A stretch of 14,836 nucleotides of DNA, taken from the NCBI GenBank assembly GCA_031257135.1, contig JAIRPH010000150.1:1-14836 (forward strand). Reading direction: 5' to 3'. Below, in pieces: positions 6,258 to 13,446 of this stretch. How positions within the stretch are numbered: position 1 is the first letter of the stretch; every line of letters begins with the position of its first letter. This DNA is from Spirochaetaceae bacterium (GTDB lineage: Bacteria > Spirochaetota > Spirochaetia > Treponematales > Breznakiellaceae). Both the position numbers and the translations under genes were made by a program. The notes under the pieces were generated by a model. It was not told the DNA's origin, searched no databases, and saw only the letters and a list, made by a program, of their open reading frames with translations.

Positions 6258-8189
6258 CTAATTTGTTATATTAATGATGATTTCATCGAAGTAAACCTGA
6301 TCGCCTTTTACTACCCGCAGACCGACAGTATACCGCGTATCAGCCGCTTTTCCCGCTCCGGAGAAGGAGTAAGTATTTCCGGTGGCGGCTGTATCTGGAA
6401 CGCCGTTGAGGTACCATGTGTGGCTGGTATAGGGGGTAGCAGTCGGTTCAGGCATGATGGTTAGGCTTCCTGTACTGCTCACGCTGATTCGAGACACGCT
6501 GAGGCGTAGCTCGTCCTCATTCAGCCAGTAGTACGCGAACGAACTTCCGCCGCGGGGACCCCATTTGGCGTAGAACGTTTCGGAGGTGGTACTGCCTTTC
6601 ATAATAGCCGTTACCTTGTTCTCGAAGGTTGGTTCTTTATACCAGCCTTGGAAGATGTAGTTGGTTCGGGTAGGGTCAACGAGAGTAACCTTCGCGGTGT
6701 TAGGGACGGTTGCCGGCTCATACTCGTATGAGGTAGGAGAGCCTGATCCTAGACTTGCCGTGTTCACGTCATCGCCGTTCAGAACATACGTGATGCCATA
6801 GATCGCCGGGTTCCACTTGGCGCACAATATTAGATCGCGGGTTACTAGGGTCTCAAAGTACCATTTCTTGCTGGGGTCAAAATTACCGTCTAGTGTACCT
6901 TCATACCAGCCGTCATAGACATAGCCGAATTTGGTAACAATCGGCTCGGTAGCCACCTCTGCGCCGGTTTTCAGCAACAACTGAGGAGTCGTCGTCGAAC
7001 CGCCGTTACTGACAAACGTAACTTTATACGTAGGTTCATCAGGAGGAGAAACCGTAACTATCGCCGTACCAAACTTCGTAGCATCGGTTTTGCCGGTTGC
7101 CGTTATCCTCAAGGTATCCGCGGTTTCGTCCTCCGCCACGGTGAGCAGTCCCTCGTCGCTGATATCGGTTCCCGTCCCTCCGCCTTCAACTTTCCATGTT
7201 ACTTCCGCCGGCGTCGCTGTAAACGCCTTCGTCCCGCCCGGAGCTATCGTATAGGTTGCAGGGGCTATGGCGACGCCCTTGTTTACGGGCGTATCGATAC
7301 TCCTAACCGTTATGGATAAAATACCGAATCTCGTAGTGTCCGCTATGCTTGTCGCTTTCACGGTCAGCATTAGGGCGGTTTCGCCCGCCGCCGCGGTGAG
7401 CAGTCCGGCAGAATTGATACTGGTTCCCGTGCCTCCGCCTGAGACCGTCCACGTCACGGTCTGTGGAGGAGAGTCCCCCTCAACGACTGCACTGAATTGC
7501 AGAGTATCCGCTTTGACAACGCTGGTAGCCTCCGCCGTTACGGTCACGCCGGTCACAGTAACCTTAGCCGGCGAAACCGTTACGGTCTTTGTGCCGGACT
7601 TGGATTGCGCGGTCGCCGTTATCGTCAAGGCAGTCGCGGTTTCGCCCCTCGCCACGGTGAGCAGTCCGGCAGAATTGATACTGGTTCCCGTTGCCCCGCC
7701 GGTAACTGTCCACATTACCTCCGCCGGGTCCGACCTAAACTGTAGGGTACCGCCCTGAACTACGCTATCGTCTGGTGCAGTTACGGTAACGACGTCAAAG
7801 GTAACGGTAATGGTTTTTTCATTGCTTTTAGCGGCGTCTGCCATGCTTGTCGCCTTTACCGTCAAGTTAGCCGCGGTTTCGCCCGCCGCCACTTTGAGCA
7901 GTCCGGTGATGGGGTGTATTATGGTTCCCTCCGCCGCGCCGCCGGTAACTTCCCATATTACGGTCTGGTCAGGGCTGTTCGTCCCGTCAACGACTGCGGT
8001 GAATTGCAGAGTCCTGCCTTTGACAACGCTGGTAGCCCCTTCCGCCGCCGTTATAGTCACGCCGGTTACGGTAGGACTTGAATCCTCGTTGGATTCGGGA
8101 GGACACCCGGTCAAAATATATGCCGCAATCCCAATGACCGCAAGCAAGCCGATGGCAGGTCTCCCTGTCTTTCTTTGTAATGATGTCAT
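6258..8189 (-). CDS. Ig-like and InlB B-repeat surface lipoprotein
   Basis: A 643-aa lipoprotein with signal peptide and lipobox LTGC (Cys29). Four bacterial Ig-like (BID_2-type) domains follow at about 40-130, 131-208, 209-300 and 301-382, each with LQFxAxVxG, VTWxVxGG and the GLLTVAxGETAxxLTITAT motif. Two InlB B-repeats (Listeria-Bacteroides type) come next at about 385-462 and 463-545, each with the GYxxDGWY/FQGWYKE motif and closing AKW. The C-terminal domain (about 550-643) contains HTWYLNGVPD and a final beta strand, as in many treponemal repeat lipoproteins. A probable cell-surface adhesin or scaffold; the ligand is unknown. The ATG at 8189 is preceded by AAGGAGG with a 7-nt gap. The next gene starts 9 nt downstream, so they form one transcript. 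Confidence 0.9.
   Translation of the reverse strand: MTSLQRKTGRPAIGLLAVIGIAAYILTGCPPESNEDSSPTVTGVTITAAEGATSVVKGRTLQFTAVVDGTNSPDQTVIWEVTGGAAEGTIIHPITGLLKVAAGETAANLTVKATSMADAAKSNEKTITVTFDVVTVTAPDDSVVQGGTLQFRSDPAEVMWTVTGGATGTSINSAGLLTVARGETATALTITATAQSKSGTKTVTVSPAKVTVTGVTVTAEATSVVKADTLQFSAVVEGDSPPQTVTWTVSGGGTGTSINSAGLLTAAAGETALMLTVKATSIADTTRFGILSITVRSIDTPVNKGVAIAPATYTIAPGGTKAFTATPAEVTWKVEGGGTGTDISDEGLLTVAEDETADTLRITATGKTDATKFGTAIVTVSPPDEPTYKVTFVSNGGSTTTPQLLLKTGAEVATEPIVTKFGYVYDGWYEGTLDGNFDPSKKWYFETLVTRDLILCAKWNPAIYGITYVLNGDDVNTASLGSGSPTSYEYEPATVPNTAKVTLVDPTRTNYIFQGWYKEPTFENKVTAIMKGSTTSETFYAKWGPRGGSSFAYYWLNEDELRLSVSRISVSSTGSLTIMPEPTATPYTSHTWYLNGVPDTAATGNTYSFSGAGKAADTRYTVGLRVVKGDQVYFDEIIINITN
7394..7430 (-). 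repeat. 37-bp direct repeat in the Ig-like domains, copy 1
   Basis: Identical over 37 bases to 7655-7691, an offset of 261 bp or 87 codons, one Ig module. It encodes the TGTSINSAGLLT segment. A diverged third copy lies near 7138-7175. Confidence 0.85.
7655..7691 (-). repeat. 37-bp direct repeat in the Ig-like domains, copy 2
   Basis: Second identical copy of the 37-bp segment at 7394-7430, in the neighbouring Ig-like module. Confidence 0.85.
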
Positions 8190-8221
8190 ATCATTACCTC
8201 CTTACTATAACTTTCACGAAC

Positions 8222-8236
8222 GGCGAGATACTCGCC
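8222..8236. other. Perfect hairpin in the leader of the Ig-like lipoprotein
   Basis: GGCGAG-ATA-CTCGCC forms a 6-bp perfect stem with a 3-nt loop, 33 bp before the start codon at 8189. It lies in the 141-bp gap after the 232-aa gene, where I see no convincing -35/-10 pair. It may be an mRNA structure or an operator; there is no direct evidence for either. Confidence 0.35.
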
Positions 8237-8330
8237 TCCTAGAACAAATATCCGATAACCAAACCAGCCTAACGGACGCCATACAAGCGAGGTCTAAGCC
8301 GAAGCCCCGCCCAGCGTCAAACGCTAAAGC

Positions 8331-9029
8331 CTACGGAATCACCGCCGAAAATAACGCGCCCCACGGACCGGGTTCGCCCTTAGCGTTCTCAAGACGGATG
8401 CAGAAGTACGCGGTCTTGCCGCTGTCCGCCGCGTCAAAGTCAAACCGTTCCCGCTTGCGCTTGGTAAAGCGCGAAAACGGCAACGCTTCTCCCGATACCG
8501 GAACGTTCATCAGTTCCCGCTTATTGCTTGCCGCGGCGGATAAGTCCGCTCCGCCGTGAGGCATGACGCCCCAGTAAACCCGAAAGCCGACGCCGTTCCG
8601 CAACGGTCCGCCCCCGGAAACCCGCAGGATAAGCTCCAGCAAGTGAACCCCGGGGCGGAGAATATCCGCTTCCGCCTGCTCCGACGGAGGCGGAACGGGC
8701 GTGCGGATAGTATCTTTCGGCTTCAGCCCCAGAGACACCAAGTCCGAATCCGTCAAGGGCGGGACAAGCAGGAAATGATTTTTGATAAAACGCATCTTTT
8801 CGATAAGAGCGTCAAACGCGGTTTTACACTGCGCGGTGACAATGGATGTACGCTCTGCGGATTGCGCCTTATCGAGGATGCCTGCGGCGGTTCCTGCGAG
8901 TCCGTCAAGCGCGGCGAGTTCCGCAGTTGGGACATTCCATGCGCTTGCTTTAGGCGTTATCGTAGCCGACCAAGTTCGAGCCATAGCGAGCTGTTCGGTT
9001 CTGGCTGAGGGGAGCCAATCATGGGACAT
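8331..9029 (-). CDS. Uncharacterised protein, first gene of the surface-lipoprotein cluster
   Basis: A 232-aa protein with no signal peptide, lipobox or membrane segment, so probably cytoplasmic or exported by another route. The first 110 residues (MSHDWLPSARTEQLAMARTW...) look helical, with a DWLP...QLAMA start. The second half (about 120-232) is beta-rich (HLLELILRVSGGG, GFRVYWGVMPHGG, TAYFCIRLENAKGEPGPWG), which reads like a single fibronectin-like domain ending in a WGALFSAVIP strand. I recall similar proteins only as hypotheticals from treponemes and gut Bacteroidetes and assign no function. The ATG at 9029 has AGGAGG with a 5-nt gap. The gap to the next gene is 141 bp, so co-transcription is likely but not certain. 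The start lies about 95 bp from the 21-bp tandem repeats. Confidence 0.8.
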   Translation of the reverse strand: MSHDWLPSARTEQLAMARTWSATITPKASAWNVPTAELAALDGLAGTAAGILDKAQSAERTSIVTAQCKTAFDALIEKMRFIKNHFLLVPPLTDSDLVSLGLKPKDTIRTPVPPPSEQAEADILRPGVHLLELILRVSGGGPLRNGVGFRVYWGVMPHGGADLSAAASNKRELMNVPVSGEALPFSRFTKRKRERFDFDAADSGKTAYFCIRLENAKGEPGPWGALFSAVIP

Positions 9030-9124
9030 AAAAACCTCCTGTAGCGATAAAGCTGAGATATTGGGAATTACCCTGCGGGCAAACCGAGTTCACTCCGGAG
9101 CGGCCGGCTGTTTTTCTGACTCGT

Positions 9125-9376
9125 CCGCCTATCCCGTCAGAGTGACCGCCTACCCCGCCGGAGTGACCGCCTACCCCGCCGAAGTGACCGCCTACCCCGC
9201 CGAAGTGACCGCCTACCCCGTCAGAGTGACCGCCTACCCCGTCAGAGTGACCGCCTATCCCGTTGAGTCGTCCGCCTACCCCGTTGAGTCGTCCGCCTAC
9301 CCCGTCAGAGTGACGGGATATACCCGCAAAACGACGGGATATACCGCCGAAGCGACGGGACGCCCCTGCACAGCGC
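9125..9376. repeat. 21-bp tandem repeat array (minisatellite), about 12 units
   Basis: Nine well-conserved units (9125-9313) share the core CCGCCTAYCCCG. Variable ends fall into four classes: TCAGAGTGA, CCGGAGTGA, CCGAAGTGA and TTGAGTCGT. Three degenerate units follow (9314-9376) starting CGGGATAT or CGGGACGC. Identical neighbours (units 3/4, 5/6, near-identical 7/8) indicate growth by slippage or unequal exchange. Because 21 is divisible by 3, frames stay open on both strands (a TAYPVRV-type heptad on plus, a GVGGHSD-type heptad on minus). Neither shows a credible start or context, so I treat the array as non-coding. Confidence 0.92.
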
Positions 9377-9487
9377 AGGGATGCCCCGCCGCAGAAAATG
9401 CCAAAGCGTCCGGCGCGGCGGGAAATCCCTGAGAAAAAATATTGTGAAAAAATCTTTAAAAAAGAGCTAAATTCGGGGCTTAGGTAC

Positions 9488-9516
9488 TTGACAAAGCGGA
9501 TCGCGCCCTCATAATT
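9488..9516 (+). promoter_or_regulatory. Sigma-70 promoter reading into the 13-bp G/C repeats
   Basis: TTGACA (9488-9493), 17-bp spacer, ATAATT (9511-9516); CATAAT with a 16-bp spacer is an alternative reading. Transcription would start around 9523, inside the first 13-bp repeat, about 300 bp before the MFS gene. It could add a long-leader transcript for that gene or make an untranslated RNA. Confidence 0.5.
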
Positions 9517-9580
9517 GCGCGGGGCGCACGCGCGGGGCGCACGCGCGGGGCGCACGCGCGGGGCGCACGCGCGGGGCGCA
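9517..9580. repeat. 13-bp G/C tandem repeat, 4.9 copies
   Basis: Five head-to-tail units of GCGCGGGGCGCAC, identical in sequence, the last lacking one base. All but one of the 13 bases are G or C, in a neighbourhood that is otherwise mixed or A/T-rich. Runs of alternating purine-pyrimidine (CGCACGCGC) favour Z-DNA or strong RNA structure. Perfect identity of the copies suggests a young, unstable array. Confidence 0.95.
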
Positions 9581-9795
9581 TAGGGCGAGGTCTGCCCTCA
9601 TCTCAACCTCGTTGACTCTGCAAGGCGTCAGCAAGGCGTTTCTTTCTGATATGATAAACTTTCTACTCATTACTAACTATTAAATACTATGTTGATTAAT
9701 TTGTCTACATAGCAGACGCTTTTTTAAAAAAAATAAAAAAGCGTACAATGCCGGGGCATAGCGGCGGCGCGGATTTCCGCACAGATAAAAGCGTA

Positions 9796-9823
9796 TTGAC
9801 TTTCCCGGCATAATACCTATAAA
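9796..9823 (+). promoter_or_regulatory. Promoter placing transcription start at the MFS start codon
   Basis: TTGACT (9796-9801), 16-bp spacer, TATAAA (9818-9823), then exactly 6 nt before the ATG at 9830. With the usual -7 position for the last base of the -10 hexamer, the A of the ATG is +1, so the mRNA would be leaderless. No Shine-Dalgarno is present. Confidence 0.6.
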
Positions 9824-9829
9824 GAATAT

Positions 9830-11032
9830 ATGCGTAGGTTTCCCTATTTTACGGTAGGCTTTTTTTGCGTTTACGCGGTCGCGTCGCTTCAGCCCTATCT
9901 TGCGTTGGCGTTGCGGTATAAAGGATTAAGCCCCTCCCAGACGGGTATCGCGTTGAGCGTTTTTGAAGCCGCCGGCATTGCGGGACCCTTTGTTTTCGGG
10001 TATTTCGCAGACCGCTGGGGCAGATATAAGCCCGGCTTGATCGCCGCTCATATTGTACTATTCCTCTGCCTGATTCCGCTTCTCCTCTTTCGTAATCCTC
10101 TGCTTATCGCGCTCTCCATGGCGGCGTTGGGAGCCGGATTCCGCTCGCTGTTTCCGCTTTTCGACGCGGTAACGACTATCAGCATCGGCGATTCAGGAGA
10201 TTACGGCAGACTCCGATGCGCCGGCTCAGCGAGCTTCATTGTAATGATGCTGTTGTTTCAGTTTTCGCCCCTCCCTAAACCGGATACTCCGGCGTCTGCG
10301 GTCTCATGGTTCGGCGTTACCGGCTTATGTTCCTTGACCGCTATCCTGATTATTCCTGCCGGCTTCACTAATATCGCCGGACGGAACGCGCCGGAAAGAC
10401 CGCCCGAAACAGAACGCCGCCGAAACGGAAACCGTTTCTGGACGCCTCTGCTGATTTTGGGACTGCTTATGATCGCCTTCAGCCGGCTGGCGATGACCTC
10501 GGTAAACAGCTTTTTTTCCTTATTTCTCAGAGAAGCGGTACACTGGGACGCGCTGGGGATTATGCTTTCCCTGTCGGCGGGTTCCGAAATCCCGTTGATG
10601 TTTCTCTCAAAACCGCTAATCCGGCGTTTTGGTCCTCTGCCTTTACTGGCTGTTTCCTCCGCGGCAACGTCGATCAGGCTTGGAATCTACGGATTGTTCC
10701 CCGTTAAGGGCTGTATCATAATCGCCCAGCTTTTTCACAGCCTCTGTTACGGACTGTTTTATCCCGCGGGAATCGCGTTTATTACCGCCTGCGTTCCGCC
10801 GGAACGCCGCGCTTTGGGAATGTCCCTCTACTTATCTCTCGGAAACGGACTGCCTACGTTTGTCGGAACCATTTTAGGCGGATTTATCATAGAACGGCTG
10901 GGCTATTCGGCAATGTTCGGCGTGTTCGCCTTGTTTCCGCTGGGAGCGTTGGGAATCTTCGCGCTGATCCTGAACGTAAGAAAAGGATATGCGCTTCCCT
11001 GTCCGCTTGATACTAAAGACAATCTAACATAG
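9830..11032 (+). CDS. MFS transporter (MFS_1-like)
   Basis: A 400-aa inner-membrane protein with about 12 hydrophobic segments in two halves. The loop between TM2 and TM3 carries the MFS motif A variant GYFADRWGRYKP (57-68). A hydrophilic Arg/Glu-rich central loop (about 185-205, GRNAPERPPETERRRNGNRF) separates the halves, and a weaker motif A echo (KPLIRRFGPLP) appears in the second half. The overall look is that of the LacY/HcaT-like group of proton-coupled transporters; the substrate cannot be told. The ATG at 9830 is the only early start in frame and has no Shine-Dalgarno. It lies 6 nt after a -10 hexamer, so translation is probably leaderless. The stop is 9 nt before the MATE gene, and the two probably share a transcript. 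Confidence 0.88.
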   Translation: MRRFPYFTVGFFCVYAVASLQPYLALALRYKGLSPSQTGIALSVFEAAGIAGPFVFGYFADRWGRYKPGLIAAHIVLFLCLIPLLLFRNPLLIALSMAALGAGFRSLFPLFDAVTTISIGDSGDYGRLRCAGSASFIVMMLLFQFSPLPKPDTPASAVSWFGVTGLCSLTAILIIPAGFTNIAGRNAPERPPETERRRNGNRFWTPLLILGLLMIAFSRLAMTSVNSFFSLFLREAVHWDALGIMLSLSAGSEIPLMFLSKPLIRRFGPLPLLAVSSAATSIRLGIYGLFPVKGCIIIAQLFHSLCYGLFYPAGIAFITACVPPERRALGMSLYLSLGNGLPTFVGTILGGFIIERLGYSAMFGVFALFPLGALGIFALILNVRKGYALPCPLDTKDNLT

Positions 11033-11035
11033 TAT
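11007..11035 (+). promoter_or_regulatory. Possible internal promoter for the MATE gene
   Basis: TTGATA (11007-11012), 17-bp spacer, TAGTAT (11030-11035), 6 nt before the ATG at 11042. An overlapping better hexamer, TATAGT (11033-11038), leaves only 3 nt. The element overlaps the stop codon of the MFS gene. With no Shine-Dalgarno present, either leaderless initiation from here or coupling to MFS translation is needed. Confidence 0.4.
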
Positions 11036-11041
11036 AGTACA

Positions 11042-12454
11042 ATGTCCAATGAACCAAACCGCGGCGTTCCTTCCAACGCCGCAACGCGGCTGGGTACCGA
11101 GCCGGTAGGAAAACTGCTCCTGCAATTTTCTATTCCGGCAATCGTGGGGATGCTGGTCAATGCCCTGTACAATGTGGTGGATCGCATCTTCGTCGGACGG
11201 GGAGTAAACGAGGTCGCGCTGGGAGGATTATCCCTAGTCCTGCCGCTGATGACAATAGGCATGGCTTTTGCTATGCTTTTCGGATTCGGGTCCGCAAATA
11301 TGATCTCTATGCGTCTCGGTCAAGGCAAACGGGATGAAGCGGAAAACGCGCTGAATCATTGCTTTTTTCTGCTATTGGCTCTGGGAATCTTAGTTCTCGG
11401 GATAGGCCTTATCTTTCTTGATCCTATCATTTCGATTCTCGGCGCGCAGGAAGGCAGTGAGGCTTTGGGATACGCCCGCAGTTACTTCCGCATCATCCTC
11501 TACGGACAAGTCTTTTTCATGCTGGGTTTTGGGTTTTCTCACTGTACCAGAGCGCAGGGCTTCCCCATGATAAGCATGATCGGGATGTTCATCGGCGCGG
11601 GAACAAATATATTGCTGGACCCGCTGTTTATCTTTGCGTTTAACTGGGGCGTAGAAGGGGCGGCTTGGGCGACGATTATCTCGCAGTTCGCTTCCGCAGT
11701 GTGGATGCTGTCTTTTAACCTAAATAAAAGAACGGTGATCCGCCTGCGGCTGAAAACGTTTAGGCTTTCTCCCGGTATAATCGGTCAGATCATGGCTTTC
11801 GGGTCGGCGCAGTTTTTCCTACAGCTTGTTATGTCCGGGGTGCAGTTTCTCTACAACGCCAGTATGAGCTGGTACGGCGCGGAAGCTCTGGGCGTTGCCA
11901 ATGGCGGCGATATAGCCCTATCAGGAATGAACATCATAATGTCTATAGCCATGCTGATTTTGATGCCCGTATTCGGCATTAATCAGGGGGTTCAGCCGAT
12001 TTTAGGCTATAACTACGGCGCGAAACAATTCAGCCGCGTATTAGGCGCGTATCTTCGGGCGACGCTCGCGGCTACGGCAATCTGTACCGCGGGGTTTCTT
12101 ATAGTCCAGTTGTTTCCCCATGAACTGGTCCGGCTTTTCGCTCCGGAAGGCAGTTCCGCGCTTCTGAGTTTTTCCCCGTGGGCAATGCGGATCGTTATGC
12201 TGTTTCTGCCGGTAAACGGATTTCAAATCGTATCGGCTAACGTGTTTGTGGCTACCGGGCGTCCTAAAATATCCATACTGCTTTCCATGCTTCGGCAGTT
12301 CATCGTACTGATTCCCTGTATGCTGATTTTCGGCAAGTTCTGGGGACTGCACGGCGTAATCGCGGCCGCGCCGGTGGCGGACGGCTGTTCCTTCCTGCTA
12401 ACCGGAGCAATGATTTTCTTGGAATTGAAGAAACTTCGAGGGATCAGGGCATAA
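11042..12454 (+). CDS. MATE-family efflux transporter (MepA/NorM-like)
   Basis: A 470-aa inner-membrane exporter of the MATE family, which expels cationic drugs or metabolites in exchange for Na+ or H+. Two homologous six-helix halves are visible. The first starts LLLQFSIPAIVGMLVNALYNVVDRIFVGR (26-53, the family signature with Pro32 and Asp47). The second starts near residue 240 with IIGQIMAFGSAQFFLQLVMSGVQFLYN and includes the GxNQGVQPILGYNYGAK block typical of MepA-like members. The length is normal. It follows the MFS gene by 9 nt with no Shine-Dalgarno and converges on the sigma-factor gene across a shared terminator. Confidence 0.93.
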   Translation: MSNEPNRGVPSNAATRLGTEPVGKLLLQFSIPAIVGMLVNALYNVVDRIFVGRGVNEVALGGLSLVLPLMTIGMAFAMLFGFGSANMISMRLGQGKRDEAENALNHCFFLLLALGILVLGIGLIFLDPIISILGAQEGSEALGYARSYFRIILYGQVFFMLGFGFSHCTRAQGFPMISMIGMFIGAGTNILLDPLFIFAFNWGVEGAAWATIISQFASAVWMLSFNLNKRTVIRLRLKTFRLSPGIIGQIMAFGSAQFFLQLVMSGVQFLYNASMSWYGAEALGVANGGDIALSGMNIIMSIAMLILMPVFGINQGVQPILGYNYGAKQFSRVLGAYLRATLAATAICTAGFLIVQLFPHELVRLFAPEGSSALLSFSPWAMRIVMLFLPVNGFQIVSANVFVATGRPKISILLSMLRQFIVLIPCMLIFGKFWGLHGVIAAAPVADGCSFLLTGAMIFLELKKLRGIRA

Positions 12455-12466
12455 CTGAAAAAGAGA

Positions 12467-12498
12467 AACCCCTCGGAAACCGGAGTTTTCGAGGGGTT
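12467..12498. terminator. Bidirectional terminator between the MATE and sigma-factor genes
   Basis: The stem AACCCCTCG/CGAGGGGTT is extended by GAAA/TTTC to about 13 bp with one G-U pair. On the minus strand TCTCTTTTTC follows; on the plus strand GCGGTTTT follows after a short gap. It starts 13 nt after the MATE stop and ends 6 nt from the sigma-factor stop, so it serves both convergent genes. Confidence 0.85.
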
Positions 12499-12504
12499 GC
12501 GGTT

Positions 12505-13386
12505 TTACGCTACATAGTTTTCAAGCACCCGTTGCCGGGAAGGATGCTGAAGCCGTTTCAGCGCCTTTTTTTCAATCTGCCGGATTCGTTCTTTGGTCAG
12601 GTTGAACCGGTCGCCGATTTCTTTTAACGACATCGGCACGTTATTCCCAAGCCCGAATCGGTAGCGGATAATATCCGCTTCTTTCGGATTCAGCGTATCC
12701 AGAACGCTTTCGATGTCCTGCTGTAACGCGCTGACCACCGCCTGCTCGTCCGGCGGGATATACGTTTCGTCTTCGATAAAATCTCCCAGCAGGGAAGAAT
12801 CTTTATCCGCGTAGACGGGATTTTCTAGGGATATTAGGTCCCGGCTGATGTTCAACAGCTCTTCTACATGAGCCGGGGACATTTCTAAAAGCCGGGCGAT
12901 TTCGCGGATTTCCGCTTCAGAGCCTTGCCCGTCTTGGACCAGTTTTCTGGCTTTTTCGATCTGGACCAGTTCATTAGCCCGATTCAGGGGAAGTCGGATC
13001 ATCCGGGATTTTTCGCAGATGGCTTTCAGGATTGCCTGACGGATCCACCACACCGCGTAGGAAATGAAGTGGTAGCCTTTATCGACGTCGTACCGCTCAA
13101 TCGCGTTGAGCAGTCCGATGTTGCCTTCGCTGATAAGATCGGATAAGGGAAGCCCCTGCCCCTGATATTTCTTGGCGACATTCACCACAAAGCGAAGGTT
13201 AGCACTTGCCAACTTATGTTGAGCCGCTTTATTGCCTTGCGCCGCCGCCCGCGCGACCTGATCTTCTTCCTCTTTGCTCAACAGCGGAATCTTATTGATT
13301 TCCTTGAGATACACCGAGAGAATATTGTCGTCGGAACCGGCGTTTCCGGTCTGGCTGTTCTTTTTCTTGGTCTTTACACTCGTCAT
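12505..13386 (-). CDS. RNA polymerase sigma factor, group 2 sigma-70 (RpoS-like)
   Basis: A 293-aa sigma factor lacking region 1.1, so the size of group 2 factors (RpoS/HrdB-like short forms), not full RpoD. Region 1.2 starts at about 20 (NILSVYLKEINKIPLLSKEEE). Region 2 is at about 56-126 with the core-binding LISEGNIGLLNAIERYD and the -10 recognition segment FISYAVWWIRQAI (107-119). Region 3 follows at about 135-210. Region 4 is at about 222-285 with the helix-turn-helix SLKEIGDRFNLTKERIRQIE for -35 recognition. I chose ATG 13386 because AAGGAGG (13395-13401) lies 8 nt upstream; the GTG at 13416 would bury that site within the coding sequence. An isolated gene with a sigma-54-like promoter upstream, it could control an alternative regulon such as stress, stationary phase or host adaptation. 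Confidence 0.92.
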   Translation of the reverse strand: MTSVKTKKKNSQTGNAGSDDNILSVYLKEINKIPLLSKEEEDQVARAAAQGNKAAQHKLASANLRFVVNVAKKYQGQGLPLSDLISEGNIGLLNAIERYDVDKGYHFISYAVWWIRQAILKAICEKSRMIRLPLNRANELVQIEKARKLVQDGQGSEAEIREIARLLEMSPAHVEELLNISRDLISLENPVYADKDSSLLGDFIEDETYIPPDEQAVVSALQQDIESVLDTLNPKEADIIRYRFGLGNNVPMSLKEIGDRFNLTKERIRQIEKKALKRLQHPSRQRVLENYVA

Positions 13387-13429
13387 TATCGTGCCCTCCT
13401 TCACAGTACCTTGCACATATTAATATATA

Positions 13430-13446
13430 AGCAAGAAATATGCCAA
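13430..13446 (-). promoter_or_regulatory. Sigma-54-type -24/-12 promoter of the sigma-factor gene
   Basis: Minus strand TTGGCATATTTCTTGCT matches the RpoN consensus YTGGCACG-N4-TTGCW with exact spacing and intact GG (-24) and GC (-12), differing only in the two bases after TGGCA. The start would be near 13420, giving a 34-nt leader that holds the AAGGAGG site. A sigma-70 reading (TTGGCA, 18 bp, TAATAT) is possible but weaker at -10. A dyad GATATA-ATA-TATATC (13474-13488) lies just upstream. Confidence 0.5.

Larger units (their letters stand above)
9377..9829. other. Non-coding region with repeats, promoter and A/T hairpin
   Basis: No gene is seen. Besides the 13-bp repeats and the promoters listed separately, it holds a 9-bp direct repeat GCAAGGCGT (9620-9628 and 9632-9640) and an A/T-rich perfect 10-bp inverted repeat (ACGCTTTTTT at 9716-9725, AAAAAAGCGT at 9735-9744). 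The latter may be a weak terminator or a DNA-bending element. Composition switches abruptly between A/T-rich and nearly pure G/C stretches. Confidence 0.6.

Noticed and set aside
7810..8559. Plus-strand 249-codon frame
   Set aside because: It is antisense to the Ig-like lipoprotein and the end of the 232-aa gene, both of which have Shine-Dalgarno sequences and recognisable domains or family features.
9125..9376. CRISPR array
   Set aside because: Units are contiguous 21-mers without spacers and there are no cas genes nearby.
8782..9432. Plus-strand 216-codon frame with TAYPVRV heptads
   Set aside because: Its first third is antisense to the 232-aa gene and the rest is the 21-bp repeat read in an open frame; no ribosome binding site or promoter.
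9019..9555. Minus-strand 178-codon frame rich in GVGGHSD heptads
   Set aside because: It starts with GTG inside the 13-bp repeats, crosses the 21-bp array, which keeps any frame open, and runs over the Shine-Dalgarno of the 9029 gene; no ribosome binding site of its own.
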